Below are positions 53,872 through 63,477 of a DNA stretch of 64,000 nt, piece after piece. The notes below the pieces were generated by a model. That model did not search any database. It was given only the letters and a program-made list of their open reading frames with translations, and was not told the origin of the DNA. The DNA comes from Rhizobium sp. Root1212 (GTDB lineage: Bacteria; Pseudomonadota; Alphaproteobacteria; Rhizobiales; Rhizobiaceae). Numbering within the stretch: position 1 is the first letter of the stretch; each line of letters starts with the position of its first letter. A program made the translations under genes and the position numbers. The DNA lies in contig NZ_LMDA01000001.1 in NCBI RefSeq assembly GCF_001424985.1, positions 753,599-817,598 on the forward strand. Direction: 5' to 3'.

Positions 53872-54569
53872 AGGTGATCTTTGCCGGGCCGAGCCTGCCG
53901 GATGCCGCAGATTTTGTCGCCGCCGATATCCGTATCCTGCCGCCGGCGATCCAGGGAGACGTGTTGCGGGCTGTGCAGCAGGGGGCAACCGTCATTGGCC
54001 TGATCGATGGCGGCTTCGAATACACGGCGCCGGTCTGGCACAAGGAAATCCTCTTTGCGCTCTCGCAAGGCGTCACCGTGTTCGGCGCTTCCAGCATGGG
54101 GGCGTTACGCGCCGCCGAATGCGAGACCTATGGCATGATCGGCGTGGGCGAGATTTTTCGTACCTACCAATCCGGCGAACTGGTCGATGACGCCGAGGTC
54201 GCCTTGCTGCATGCCCCGCCGGAGCTTGGCGGCGGCGCGCTCACTTTGCCGATGGCCAACATCCGCGCGACGCTCGATGCGCTTTCGAAAAGTGGAAGGC
54301 TTTCCCCCGAGGATGCCGGTGCGCTCCTTGCGGCATCAGCGGCCATCCACTTCAAAGAACGGACGTGGGGCCGCATCTTCGCGTCCCGTGACATGAAGCC
54401 GGACAACCTCGCGGCGCTTATGGCGGATCATTACATCGACCGGAAGCGTCTGGACGCGATCGAACTCGTCGCCCTCGTCAACGACGCTCCGGACAAAAAG
54501 GGTGCATTTCCCAAGGCTTGGTCGTTTGTGGAGACCACTCTTTGGGAGAAGATGAAACGCCACCTCTAG
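53868..54569 (+). CDS. tfuA: TfuA-like protein
   Basis: The 233-residue product carries the TfuA core (VIGLIDGGFEYTAPVWHKEI, then LFALSQGVTVFGASSMGALR). TfuA proteins, first noted in the Rhizobium trifolitoxin system, partner YcaO enzymes and are thought to supply sulfur for thioamide formation. Its start overlaps the YcaO stop (ATGA), indicating co-translation. The C-terminal third is helical and variable. No separate sulfur-carrier or hydrolase gene is adjacent. Confidence 0.9.
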   Translation: MKVIFAGPSLPDAADFVAADIRILPPAIQGDVLRAVQQGATVIGLIDGGFEYTAPVWHKEILFALSQGVTVFGASSMGALRAAECETYGMIGVGEIFRTYQSGELVDDAEVALLHAPPELGGGALTLPMANIRATLDALSKSGRLSPEDAGALLAASAAIHFKERTWGRIFASRDMKPDNLAALMADHYIDRKRLDAIELVALVNDAPDKKGAFPKAWSFVETTLWEKMKRHL

Positions 54570-54601
54570 ATTGTATCCGCAACCTGACATTCTCAAAAGT
54601 A

Positions 54602-54630
54602 TATGTCACGCCTATGTCACGCCTGTCACG
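54602..54630 (+). promoter_or_regulatory. Tandem direct repeats downstream of tfuA
   Basis: TATGTCACGCC occurs twice in a row (54602-54612 and 54613-54623), followed by a partial third TGTCACG (54624-54630). The 11-base period is close to one helical turn. It lies 52-80 bases before the ATG of the next small gene and could be a regulator-binding array for it. Confidence 0.5.
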
Positions 54631-54681
54631 GCGGGATGTGGGGTATGCTCAGAGAAAGTCAGAGCAGCAGGATGGATTCAA

Positions 54682-54924
54682 ATGTCGAATGTTCTCGCCC
54701 ACAGTGCCATTGACCTCGAAAACGTTGTCGACCACGAGGAAGATATTGCTGCCTTGGCGCGCATGATCCGGTTTGCCCAGAACTCGGCCGAGGACCTGCG
54801 GCTTGAATCGACGGTCTATTGCCTGAAGATGGCGATGCAGGCGCTCTATCAGCAGGTGAAGGCCGAAGCGATCGATCCGCTTGCCGTCCCCGAGAAATTC
54901 GACGTATTGCCCGCCCGCCATTGA
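54682..54924 (+). CDS. Small uncharacterised helical protein
   Basis: An 80-residue product, [20 protein letters not shown] at the start, mostly helical ([40 protein letters not shown]). No signal or membrane segment. The ATG at 54682 has AGGATGG upstream. I know of no named family. It is co-directional with the YcaO/TfuA locus, 112 bases after tfuA, and separated by tandem repeats, so membership of that locus is uncertain. Confidence 0.72.
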   Translation: MSNVLAHSAIDLENVVDHEEDIAALARMIRFAQNSAEDLRLESTVYCLKMAMQALYQQVKAEAIDPLAVPEKFDVLPARH

Positions 54925-54990
54925 GCGACGGCCGGCAGATGGGGGCAGATTTTTCAAGCAGATATTTTTAGAACGAAATCATAGTCACAA

Positions 54991-55050
54991 AGCCCGGCCG
55001 CTTCTTTGCCCCCGCACGGTTCCACGACCAGGCAAAGAAGCGGCCGGGCT
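54991..55050. repeat. Perfect 20-base inverted repeat
   Basis: Two perfect arms, AGCCCGGCCGCTTCTTTGCC (54991-55010) and its reverse complement (55031-55050), flank a 20-base loop. On the plus strand it is followed by CATTTTTG. It may be the terminator of the small gene ending at 54924, but the arms are longer than a normal terminator stem. Confidence 0.75.
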
Positions 55051-55174
55051 CATTTTTGCGCGCCGACATCAGCGACAAAGTTGGCGGCCCGCGCGAGAAG
55101 GCGAGACCATACGACGGATTTCGGTATACTTTGCAGTTCATAGCGCGTTGCGCTCTCAAGGAAGGGAGACAATT

Positions 55175-56458
55175 ATGACTGCGCCGCATCCGCCGAGAAC
55201 CCACATCGGCAACCATGCCCTGCATCCCGAAACACAGATGCTGAATTACGGCTACGATCCCGAGCTTTCCGAAGGCGCGGTCAAGCCGCCGGTCTTCCTG
55301 ACATCGACCTTCGTGTTCAAATCGGCGGAAGACGGTCGCGATTTCTTCGATTACGTCTCGGGCCGCAAGGAACCGCCGGCAGGCCGGGGCGCCGGTCTCG
55401 TCTATTCGCGCTTCAACCATCCCAACAGCGAGATCGTCGAGGACCGGCTGGCCGTTTATGAACGCACGGAAAGCTGCGCGCTGTTTTCGTCCGGCATGTC
55501 GGCCATCGCGACCATGCTGTTTGCTTTCGTGCGGCCGGGCGATACGGTTTTGCACTCACAGCCGCTTTACGGCGGCAGCGAGACCCTGCTTGCCAAAACC
55601 TTCCTCAATTTCGGCGTGACGGCGGTCGGGTTTGCCGATGGCGTTTCCGAAGCCTCGGTGAAGGCTGCGGCCGAGACGGCGATGCAACAGGGTCGCGTTT
55701 CCGTCATCCTCATCGAAACGCCGGCCAACCCCACCAACAGCCTCGTCGATATCGCAATGATCCGCCGAGTGGCCGACGCTATCGCCGAAAAGCAGGATCA
55801 CAGGCCAGTGATCGCCTGCGACAACACCCTGCTCGGCCCCGTCTTCCAGCGGCCGATCGAGCATGGGGCAGATATCTCGCTCTACTCGCTGACCAAATAT
55901 GTCGGCGGCCATTCCGACCTGATCGCGGGGGCGGCGCTCGGCAGCAAGGCGATCATGAAGCAGGTCAAGGCGCTTCGCGGCGCCATCGGCACGCAACTCG
56001 ACCCGCATTCCTGCTGGATGCTCGGCCGCTCGCTGGAGACGCTGCAGATCAGGATGGAGCGGGCCGACAGCAACGCGAAAGCCGTCGCGGAATTCCTGCG
56101 GGATCACCCAAAGGTCGAGACGATCCATTACCTGCCGTTCAACGACCCCGCCTCTCCCGTCGGCCGCACCTTTACCGCCCAGTGCAGCGGCGCGGGCTCG
56201 ACCTTTTCCTTCGACATCAAAGGCGGCCAGCCGGCGTCGTTCAAGTTTCTGAATGAGCTTAAAATCTTCAAGCTTGCCGTCAGCCTGGGAGGGACGGAAT
56301 CGCTGGCCTCCCACCCGGCATCGATGACCCATTCCGGCGTTCCCGCCGATGTCCGGGAGCGCATCGGCGTGCTGGAATCGACCATCCGGCTGTCGATCGG
56401 CATCGAACACCCGGATGATCTGATTGCCGATCTGGCTCAGGCGCTGGAAGCAGCCTGA
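55175..56458 (+). CDS. Cystathionine gamma-synthase-family PLP enzyme
   Basis: The 427-residue product belongs to the Cys/Met metabolism PLP-dependent family. Key parts are [17 protein letters not shown], the phosphate-contacting [45 protein letters not shown], and the PLP lysine Lys241 in [11 protein letters not shown]. It may act as a cystathionine gamma-synthase, gamma-lyase or methionine gamma-lyase; the exact reaction cannot be set from sequence. The ATG at 55175 follows GGAAGGGAG. Its 3' end overlaps the convergent aminopeptidase gene by 22 bases. Confidence 0.9.
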   Translation: MTAPHPPRTHIGNHALHPETQMLNYGYDPELSEGAVKPPVFLTSTFVFKSAEDGRDFFDYVSGRKEPPAGRGAGLVYSRFNHPNSEIVEDRLAVYERTESCALFSSGMSAIATMLFAFVRPGDTVLHSQPLYGGSETLLAKTFLNFGVTAVGFADGVSEASVKAAAETAMQQGRVSVILIETPANPTNSLVDIAMIRRVADAIAEKQDHRPVIACDNTLLGPVFQRPIEHGADISLYSLTKYVGGHSDLIAGAALGSKAIMKQVKALRGAIGTQLDPHSCWMLGRSLETLQIRMERADSNAKAVAEFLRDHPKVETIHYLPFNDPASPVGRTFTAQCSGAGSTFSFDIKGGQPASFKFLNELKIFKLAVSLGGTESLASHPASMTHSGVPADVRERIGVLESTIRLSIGIEHPDDLIADLAQALEAA

Positions 56459-58263
56459 CGCCGAAGCGCTTGCTCGACCACGGGGCGGGTTTGCGACAGA
56501 AGGAAGGTCTTCGTTTCCGGGCGCACCCGCTCCAGCAGGCTTTCGCGGACCTCTGCGTGATAGCCATCGAGGAAGGCGGCTTCGGACGCGGTCAGGGTAT
56601 CGAGATCCGCCATGGCAAGATCGATGGGCGCGAGCGTCAGCGAGGCGAAGCGGCAGAAGCCGGGACCATCGGCCACCACCTCCACCTGGTTTTCGATGCG
56701 CATGCCGAAGGCATCCTGCTCATAATAGCCGGGCTCCACCGTCATGACATTGCCGGGGATGAGGGCATGAAGGTTCGGCTTGCGGTCGAAGCGGTGCGGA
56801 TATTCGTGGATCAGCAGATTGTGACCGACGCCGTGGCCTGTGCCGTGGTCATAATCGAGGCCGATATCCCACAAGGGGCGGCGCGCCAGCCCATCCAGTT
56901 GATGACCCTGCGTTCCCTGCGGGAAGCGCGCCGACATCAGCGAAATGAACCCCTTGAGAACCGCCGTATAGGCGCGCCGCATGTCCGCGCTCGGCTCGCC
57001 CAGCATCATCGTGCGCGTGAGATCCGTGGTGCCGCCCAGATATTGCCCGCCGGAATCCACGAGGTAAGGCGCCGTCATCTCGATCGGCGCGTTGGTCTCT
57101 TCGCTTGCCGCGTAATGGCACATGGCGGCATTGGCGCCAGCGGCGGAAATCGTGCGGAAGCTCGGTTCCAGGAAATCCTTCCGCTCCTGCCTGAAGACCA
57201 GCAGTTGGGCTTCTGCCTCAAGTTCGGTCAGGGGACGGCCCGCCTTCTCGCGGGCGGGCGCCTCGACGGAAAGCCAGGCGAGGAAATCGGTGACGGCGAT
57301 GCCGTCTTCCAGATGGCAATCGCGGAAACCCTGCAATTCGGCCGATGTTTTCAGGGACTTGGCAAGAGTGATGGGGCTCGTCTGCGGCGCAAGCCGGCCG
57401 CCAGCCGCAAGAATGCCGGCGCGCACGGCCTGCGGCGCGAAATCCGCGTCGATCACCGCCGTCTTCCCGGCCACCGCTGCCGCGAGCCGATCGAGGAAAC
57501 GCTCCGGCGGCGACAGGGTCACGTCGGCAAGCTCGTAGGCAGTGAGATCGTTGCCGAGCTTGCGGCGATCGACGAACCATTCGAGGCCGCCATCCGTGCC
57601 GAGCAGCAGGAAGGAATGCGGCACCGGGTTCATCGGCACGTCGGAGCCGCGCACATTCAAGAGCCAGGCGATATTGTCCGGCAGGGTTTCGACCAGAATA
57701 TCCGCGCCGCGCTGCCGCACGCCTTCGGCGATACGGGACCGTTTGCCGGCCGCGGTTTCCCCGGCGACATCTGGCGACATCGCCCGGATCGCGCCCAGCG
57801 GGGGAAGCGGACGGTCATGCCAGACGACGTCGAAAGGATCGGCATCAAGCGTCACCAGTTCCGCGCCGGAAGCGGTGCAGCCGCCGGCCAGCCGGTCATA
57901 AAGGTTGCCGCCGACCAGCATCGTGTCGATGCCGATGCGCCAGCCGGGCTGGGCGTGGTCTTTCAGCCAGCGGTCGAGCGGATCGTCGTGGAGGTGGTGG
58001 ATTTCGAACAGCGACAGGTCGACTTCCTGGCGCACCTGCACCTGATAGCGGCCATCCACGAAGATCACCGCCTTTTCCTTCAGCACCAGCGCCAGCCCGG
58101 CAGAGCCGGAAAAGCCGCTGAGATAACGCAGGCAATCGTCGTGCGGCGCGGTCACCTCGCTTTGATGGGCGTCGGTGCGCGGCACGATGAGGCCATCCAG
58201 CCCGGCCGAATCCATCCAGCCGCGCAGCGCCGCCAATACCGGCGCACGGTCGTTCGTCGTCAT
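56437..58263 (-). CDS. M24-family Xaa-Pro aminopeptidase
   Basis: The 608-residue product is a long-form aminopeptidase P that removes residues from peptides with proline at position 2. Two creatinase-like N-terminal domains precede the catalytic domain with metal ligands Asp403, Asp414 ([16 protein letters not shown]), His477 (GTGHGVGHN), Glu510 (MTVEPGYY) and Glu524 (RIENQVEV). The length of about 600 fits the three-domain class. It ends inside the cystathionine gamma-synthase-family gene. Its neighbours are a proline iminopeptidase and a peptide importer. Confidence 0.93.
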   Translation of the reverse strand: MTTNDRAPVLAALRGWMDSAGLDGLIVPRTDAHQSEVTAPHDDCLRYLSGFSGSAGLALVLKEKAVIFVDGRYQVQVRQEVDLSLFEIHHLHDDPLDRWLKDHAQPGWRIGIDTMLVGGNLYDRLAGGCTASGAELVTLDADPFDVVWHDRPLPPLGAIRAMSPDVAGETAAGKRSRIAEGVRQRGADILVETLPDNIAWLLNVRGSDVPMNPVPHSFLLLGTDGGLEWFVDRRKLGNDLTAYELADVTLSPPERFLDRLAAAVAGKTAVIDADFAPQAVRAGILAAGGRLAPQTSPITLAKSLKTSAELQGFRDCHLEDGIAVTDFLAWLSVEAPAREKAGRPLTELEAEAQLLVFRQERKDFLEPSFRTISAAGANAAMCHYAASEETNAPIEMTAPYLVDSGGQYLGGTTDLTRTMMLGEPSADMRRAYTAVLKGFISLMSARFPQGTQGHQLDGLARRPLWDIGLDYDHGTGHGVGHNLLIHEYPHRFDRKPNLHALIPGNVMTVEPGYYEQDAFGMRIENQVEVVADGPGFCRFASLTLAPIDLAMADLDTLTASEAAFLDGYHAEVRESLLERVRPETKTFLLSQTRPVVEQALRRQAASSA

Positions 58264-58282
58264 GATCTTTTATCTTTCGTTT

Positions 58283-59581
58283 TTATAGGCCGGCCTTCAG
58301 CGGCCCACCCTTTTCGGCTACCAGCGCAACGAGCCGGTCGAAGACCGCGCCCGACTGGCGGATGCCGTCATGTTCGAATTCGTTGGTGATCCAGACATCC
58401 AGATTGCCGACGGCCCTGGCCGTCTGCATCGACAGACCGGCATCGACATACATGTCGTCGTGGTAGACGACCGCCGAGACCGGCACGGTATTTTCGGCAA
58501 GGCGAGCCTTGTCGTAGAGCTGGCTGTAGCGCGGACGGCGCGCGAGCGCTTCGGCAGCGGCGCGGAAGGGCCGGAGCAGCGCGATCTCCTCGAACATCGA
58601 CGGATAGATCATCTCGCCGGTGAAGAGCAGCGGCCGTGCCTTGGCGTCGAATTCGGGGAATTCGGCAAGCAACCGCTCGGCCGACCAATTGGTCGCGCCC
58701 TCGCCTTGCCCATAGATCGCCTCGTGGATCGCGGCGAAGAGCGGATTGCCATTATAGGCGGTCGCATGCATGAGCGAGCCGAGGAACTGATCGGACAGGC
58801 GATCGTCAGCGGCAAAGGCTTCGTCGAGCAGCCAGTGGATGTTTTCGAAACCCGGCCCCATGCCGAAATCGAGGCCGAGGCTCTGGAAACGGCGCACCGA
58901 CAGGCGGTCGCCATCCGGCAGCATCACCGGATTGGCCTCGATGAAATCGGCGATGCGGGCGACCAGCGCCTTGTCATCGGGATAACGCTTGTAGAAAATC
59001 TCGTTCTTGGCGCGCACGCGCGGATAGGTACGGCGGTAGACCTCGTCGACCGAGGGCTCGATGCTCGGGATGCCGCCGGCGACATAACAGGCGGACAGGC
59101 CTTCCGGCGCGCGGCTGAGATAGGTGAGCGTCAGGAAGCCGCCATAGCTCTGGCCGAGCGTCTGCCAGCGCTCGCCTGCGAAGACGGTCTTCCGGATATG
59201 TTCGAGATCATCGACGATGGAATCGGCGCGGAAGCAGGCGAGGTAATCCGCCCCCGCCTCGCCGTCGAAGCCGGCGATAGTAGCGGCATCGACGGGGGCG
59301 GAACGGCCGGTGCCGCGCTGGTCGGGCAGGATGATGCGGTGCGTCTTCAGCGCCTTGGCGAGCCAGGGCGGGCTGCTTTTCGTCGGGCGCGGCGATTTTC
59401 CGCCCGGTCCGCCCTGCAGGAAACAGAGGAGCGGCAGCTTCTCGTCCTTGCGCGCGGGGTCGACCACCTCACGGGCGAAAACCTCGATGGTCCTGCCCTC
59501 GGGCTTCGACCAGTCGAGCGGCACGGTCACGACGTGATCGCGCACATGCAGGCCGGGGATGGTGTATTCGGAGACGATCAT
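58283..59581 (-). CDS. Proline iminopeptidase-like alpha/beta hydrolase
   Basis: The 432-residue S33-type hydrolase has the oxyanion motif GGPG (residues 57-60), DQRGTGRS (87-94) and nucleophile Ser145 in GQSYGG. The catalytic His is probably that of EFEHDGIR near the C-terminus. Such enzymes release N-terminal proline from small peptides. It is 19 bases upstream of the aminopeptidase P gene on the same strand. Confidence 0.92.
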   Translation of the reverse strand: MIVSEYTIPGLHVRDHVVTVPLDWSKPEGRTIEVFAREVVDPARKDEKLPLLCFLQGGPGGKSPRPTKSSPPWLAKALKTHRIILPDQRGTGRSAPVDAATIAGFDGEAGADYLACFRADSIVDDLEHIRKTVFAGERWQTLGQSYGGFLTLTYLSRAPEGLSACYVAGGIPSIEPSVDEVYRRTYPRVRAKNEIFYKRYPDDKALVARIADFIEANPVMLPDGDRLSVRRFQSLGLDFGMGPGFENIHWLLDEAFAADDRLSDQFLGSLMHATAYNGNPLFAAIHEAIYGQGEGATNWSAERLLAEFPEFDAKARPLLFTGEMIYPSMFEEIALLRPFRAAAEALARRPRYSQLYDKARLAENTVPVSAVVYHDDMYVDAGLSMQTARAVGNLDVWITNEFEHDGIRQSGAVFDRLVALVAEKGGPLKAGL

Positions 59582-59647
59582 GGGAATTTTCCTATTTCAA
59601 CGCATGTCGTTATCGCAAAACCGCTTCACACTTTTGCGCGCCATGCT

Positions 59648-60601
59648 TCAGCGTACCCTTGGGTCGAGCAGCACATACAGCAGGTCGACCACGATATTGG
59701 CAATGACGATGAAAACGCCGCCGAGCAGCACGACGCCGATGATGATCGGCCTGTCCTGATTGGCGACCGCCTGTACGGCTAGCGCGCCGACGCCCTGCAG
59801 GCCGTAAACCTGTTCGATGACGATGACACCGCCGAGCAACAGCGCGATATCGGCGCCTAGCTGCGTCACCAGCGGCGTCAGCGCGGCGCGCATGCCGTGC
59901 TTCCATACCACCCGGCGCTCGGTCAGCCCCTTGGCGCGGGCGGTACGGATATAGTCCTCGCCCATCACGTCCAACATCTGACCGCGCGTCAGCCGCGCAT
60001 AGATCGCCGCCATGGTGAGCGCCAGCGTCGTCCATGGCAAGGCCAGATGCCAGGCCCAGATGACGGGATTGGACGACAGCGCCTTGTAGCCGCCGGCCGG
60101 AAACAGGGTGAAGCCGGCCTGCTTCGGCAGGAAATAGAGCAAATAGAGCGACATCATGCCCAGCACGAAGGTCGGGAAACTGAGACCGATGAGGATGAAG
60201 GCCTGCCCCAGCCGGTCGCGTAGGCTGCCGACGTGACGGGCCGACATGATGCCGATCGGCACGCCGATGGACAGCCACAGCAGCGCGCCGCCGAGCACCA
60301 GCGACAGCGTCACCGGAATGCGTCGGAGAATGATGGGCGCGACCGGCTGCTGGTTGCGGTAGGAAAAGCCGAGATCGCCGGAAAGCGCCTTCTGCATGAA
60401 GGCGCCGTATTGCACGACGATCGGCCGGTCGACGCCGAGGTTCTTTCGGATTTGCTGGAGCTGGCTTTCGGTCGCCTTGTCGCCGGCGATCATCCGGGCG
60501 GGATCGCCGGGCGCGACGAAGAACAGGAAGAAGACGAAGGCCGAGAGCACCAGCAGCACGCCGGCGCCGAAGCCGACGCGGTGGGTCAGAAAGCGGATCA
60601 T
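59648..60601 (-). CDS. Peptide ABC transporter permease (DppB type)
   Basis: The 317-residue inner-membrane protein has six helices, starts MIRFLTHRVGFGAGVLLVLS, and contains the DppB/OppB N-terminal GDPARMIAGDKATESQLQQI and the cytoplasmic EDYIRTARAKGLTERRVVWK loop that docks the ATPase. The ATG at 60601 overlaps the neighbouring permease stop by four bases; longer open frames on this strand are out-of-phase shadows. Substrate is probably di- or oligopeptides. Confidence 0.93.
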   Translation of the reverse strand: MIRFLTHRVGFGAGVLLVLSAFVFFLFFVAPGDPARMIAGDKATESQLQQIRKNLGVDRPIVVQYGAFMQKALSGDLGFSYRNQQPVAPIILRRIPVTLSLVLGGALLWLSIGVPIGIMSARHVGSLRDRLGQAFILIGLSFPTFVLGMMSLYLLYFLPKQAGFTLFPAGGYKALSSNPVIWAWHLALPWTTLALTMAAIYARLTRGQMLDVMGEDYIRTARAKGLTERRVVWKHGMRAALTPLVTQLGADIALLLGGVIVIEQVYGLQGVGALAVQAVANQDRPIIIGVVLLGGVFIVIANIVVDLLYVLLDPRVR

Positions 60602-61566
60602 GGCTTGGCTCCTGCTTTCGGCCTGCGCTTGAGGCGGCGCATGGTGCGGGCGCTCTTCGGGTCGAGCGCATCGCGCAGGCCGTCGCCGAGGATGTTGAAG
60701 GCGAGCGTGGTCATGAGCAGCGCCGTACCGGGCACGAAGATCAGCCACCACGCTACGAGATAGAGCGAGTTGGACGAGGCATCCGCCAGCATACCGCCCC
60801 AGCTTGGCGTCGGCGGCACGATGCCCATGCCGAGGAAGGAGAGCGTCGCCTCGAAGACGATGGAATTGGGGATCTGCATGGTGGTGTAGACGATGATCGG
60901 CACCGCGAGATTGGGCAGGATATCGACGACCATGATCGATAGCGGCCCGGCCCCGAGCGAGCGGCTGGCGAGCACGAAATCCTGCCGCCGCAGCGAGATC
61001 ACCTGCCCGCGGATGACACGCGCCATCGGCGCCCAGCTGAAGAAGACAATGACGGCGACGGAGAGCGTCAGGCTCGGCCCGAAGGCGGAGACCAGTGCCA
61101 GCGCGCAGAGCAGGAAGGGCACGCTCATCACAAGATCGGTCAGCCGGCTCAGCACCAGATCGACCGCGCCGCCGAAATAACCCGCCGTGGTGCCGACGAT
61201 GACGGCGATCAGCGAGGCAATCAGCGAGGCGAAGACGCCGACAAGCAGCGACACCCGCGCGCCATAGGCGAGCCGGACCAGCACATCGCGGCCGAGCTGG
61301 TCGGTGCCAAACCAGAATTCCGCGCCCGGCCCGACCGGAATGCCGGCCGGCGACAGGCCGGTGTCGCGGAACTGCTCGATGGGCGAGTGGCCGGTCATCG
61401 CCGCCACCCATGGGGCGGCGATCGCCAGCACGATGATGGCGAAGATGACGCAAAGCGCCGCCATGCTGGCCGTATCGCGCCGGAGCCGCCGAACCGTCAG
61501 CGCGAAGGAGCCGCGCTGCACGACCTCGGTCTGGGGAGAGGTTTCCGTTGTCGTCACAGTGCTCAT
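60598..61566 (-). CDS. Peptide ABC transporter permease (DppC type)
   Basis: The 322-residue second permease has a cytoplasmic N-terminus, then helices, and the DppC signatures FWFGTDQLGRDVLVRLAYGA and DFVLASRSLGAGPLSIMVVD. LGMGIVPPTPSWGGMLADA near the C-terminus is also typical. It overlaps both the ATPase gene upstream and the DppB-type permease downstream by four bases. Confidence 0.94.
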   Translation of the reverse strand: MSTVTTTETSPQTEVVQRGSFALTVRRLRRDTASMAALCVIFAIIVLAIAAPWVAAMTGHSPIEQFRDTGLSPAGIPVGPGAEFWFGTDQLGRDVLVRLAYGARVSLLVGVFASLIASLIAVIVGTTAGYFGGAVDLVLSRLTDLVMSVPFLLCALALVSAFGPSLTLSVAVIVFFSWAPMARVIRGQVISLRRQDFVLASRSLGAGPLSIMVVDILPNLAVPIIVYTTMQIPNSIVFEATLSFLGMGIVPPTPSWGGMLADASSNSLYLVAWWLIFVPGTALLMTTLAFNILGDGLRDALDPKSARTMRRLKRRPKAGAKP

Positions 61567-63404
61567 GATGCCACCCGCGTCTCGATCAGCGACCGGCGTC
61601 CGCCCTCTTCGAAAGCCGGCAGCGTCTTGGAGGCCGACAGCAGCGTTTTGGTATAATCGTGCTGCGGATCGGCAAACAGCCGCTCGGCCGTTTCCATCTC
61701 GACGATGCGTCCGCCCTGCATCACCGCGATGCGGTCGCAGACATGGCGCACCACCGAAAGGTCGTGGGAAATGAACAGATAGGTCAGGCCCAGATCGCGC
61801 TGCAATTCACGCAGCAGGTTCAGGACCTGCGCCTGGATCGACACGTCGAGCGCCGAGACCGGCTCGTCACAGATGATCAGCGCCGGATTGAGCGCCAGAG
61901 CACGGGCGATGCCGATCCTCTGGCGCTGGCCGCCGGAAAATTCCGCTGGGAAGCGGTTGTAGTGTTCGGGATTGAGGCCGACCCGTTCCATCAGGTGCCG
62001 CACCTTCTCTCGCCGCTCCTCGCCGCTCGCAAGCCCATGCAGGCGAAAAGGATCGCCGATGATGGCGCCGACGCGGCGGCGGGGATTAAGCGACCCGAAC
62101 GGGTCTTGGAAGACGAGTTGCACCTCGCGACGCATGTCGCGCCACTGCCGGGCATCGAGCGTGCTCATGTCGCGGCCGAGGACGCGCACGTGGCCCGACG
62201 TTGCCGGCACCAGCCCGGCGACGATGCGCGCCAGCGTGGATTTCCCGCAGCCGCTTTCGCCGACGAGCCCGACGGTCTCGCCGCGGCCAATTGTGAGATT
62301 GATGCCTTTGAGGACGTCGAGCGCCCGTTTCGGGCCGAAGAAGCTGCCGACGTGATAGGTCAGGCGCACGTCCTCCACCTCTGCCACCAGTTCCGGCTTG
62401 ATCGCTTTGGCCGCGACAGCTGCAGCGGCGGCCGGCCGAGCGGCGCTTGCGCCATCCTCCAGCCAACAGAGGGATTCGACATCATCGCTAAAACGACGCA
62501 GCGGCGGCGGCTCGCTGGAACAGCGCGGCAGGGCTTCGGCGCAGCGGGGCGCGAAGATGCAGCCGGTGGGCGTCGCCAGAAGGCTCGGGGGGCGGCCGCT
62601 GACCGGCGCAAGCTCGGTGCCCGGCCGATAGCTTGCCGGCGTGGAGCGGAGAAGCCCGGCGGTATAGGGATGGGCCGGCGCGCGAAACACATCTGCCGCC
62701 CGGCCATATTCCAGCCTGTGGCCGGCATACATCACCATCACATCGTCGGCGACGCTGGAGAGCAGGCCAAGATCGTGGGTGATGAGGATGACCGTCGTGC
62801 CGAAATCCCGGCGCATGGCATCGAGCAACGCCACGATCTGCGCCTGCACGGTGACATCGAGCGCCGTCGTCGGCTCGTCGGCGATGATCAGCGCCGGTTT
62901 GAGGATCAGCGCCATGGCGATCATCACCCGCTGGCGCATGCCGCCGGAAAACTGGTGCGGATAATCGTCGTAGCGTTCGGCCGGCGACGGGATGCCGACC
63001 TTGCCGAGCATCTCGACGACGCGCTCCCGTGCATCCGCCGGGCTGATCTTTTCGTGGGCATGCAGCACCTCGGCGATCTGGGCGCCGATGGTGTAGAACG
63101 GATGCAGGCTGGAGAGCGGGTCCTGGAAGATCATGCCGATGCGCCCGCCGCGCAGGCGGCGCATCTCTTCCTGCGGCAGGCCGATGAGGTTGCGCCCCTC
63201 GAACCAGACCTCGCCGCCGATATCGGCATTGGGCAAAAGCCCCATCACCGCCTGGGTCAGCACGCTCTTGCCGGAGCCGGATTCGCCGGCAATGCCGAAC
63301 AGCGAGCCCGGCCGGATGGAGAAGGAGACATTGCGCACCGCATGCACGGTGCCGTCTTCGGTCGGGATATCGACGGTGAGACCCTTCGCTTCGAGAATAG
63401 CCAA
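61563..63404 (-). CDS. Peptide ABC transporter, two-module ATP-binding protein
   Basis: The 613-residue product fuses the two ATPases that are separate (DppD and DppF) in E. coli. Module 1 has [14 protein letters not shown] and [15 protein letters not shown]; module 2 has [14 protein letters not shown] and [15 protein letters not shown]. Both carry the oligopeptide-type C-terminal Cys-rich extension ([16 protein letters not shown] after module 1). The start is taken as TTG 63404 (MAILEAKGL), which fits family N-termini but has a poor ribosome-binding site. It overlaps the DppC-type permease gene. Confidence 0.93.
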   Translation of the reverse strand: MAILEAKGLTVDIPTEDGTVHAVRNVSFSIRPGSLFGIAGESGSGKSVLTQAVMGLLPNADIGGEVWFEGRNLIGLPQEEMRRLRGGRIGMIFQDPLSSLHPFYTIGAQIAEVLHAHEKISPADARERVVEMLGKVGIPSPAERYDDYPHQFSGGMRQRVMIAMALILKPALIIADEPTTALDVTVQAQIVALLDAMRRDFGTTVILITHDLGLLSSVADDVMVMYAGHRLEYGRAADVFRAPAHPYTAGLLRSTPASYRPGTELAPVSGRPPSLLATPTGCIFAPRCAEALPRCSSEPPPLRRFSDDVESLCWLEDGASAARPAAAAAVAAKAIKPELVAEVEDVRLTYHVGSFFGPKRALDVLKGINLTIGRGETVGLVGESGCGKSTLARIVAGLVPATSGHVRVLGRDMSTLDARQWRDMRREVQLVFQDPFGSLNPRRRVGAIIGDPFRLHGLASGEERREKVRHLMERVGLNPEHYNRFPAEFSGGQRQRIGIARALALNPALIICDEPVSALDVSIQAQVLNLLRELQRDLGLTYLFISHDLSVVRHVCDRIAVMQGGRIVEMETAERLFADPQHDYTKTLLSASKTLPAFEEGGRRSLIETRVAS

Positions 63405-63434
63405 GTCAGAACCCGTTCGTCTGCGGAAGAGAAA

Positions 63435-63459
63435 GGCGCCGGAACGATGATCCGGCGCC
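63435..63459 (-). terminator. Hairpin after the peptide-binding protein gene
   Basis: Nine-base arms (GGCGCCGGA at 63435-63443, TCCGGCGCC at 63451-63459) with a seven-base loop follow the binding-protein stop by 19 bases. On the minus strand it is followed by TTTCTCTTCC. It may terminate part of the transcription and keep transporter expression lower than that of the binding protein. Confidence 0.65.
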
Positions 63460-63477
63460 GGTTGCGATGTCAGCCGA

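Noticed and set aside
50062-54924. Recent horizontal-transfer island carrying the YcaO/TfuA genes
   Set aside because: No integrase, transposase, tRNA target or direct-repeat ends were found, and the GC-rich codon use resembles the neighbours. Transfer cannot be excluded but is not supported here.
55051-55174. SAM-II riboswitch before the cystathionine gamma-synthase-family gene
   Set aside because: Sulfur-amino-acid genes in alphaproteobacteria often carry one, but I could not find the conserved pseudoknot core. A covariance-model search would decide.
61454-61566. Long alternative minus-strand frame from 61453 fusing both permeases
   Set aside because: The frame before 60601 is out of phase with the DppC-type permease and has Arg-rich shadow composition; the ATG at 60601 gives a normal DppB-type permease.
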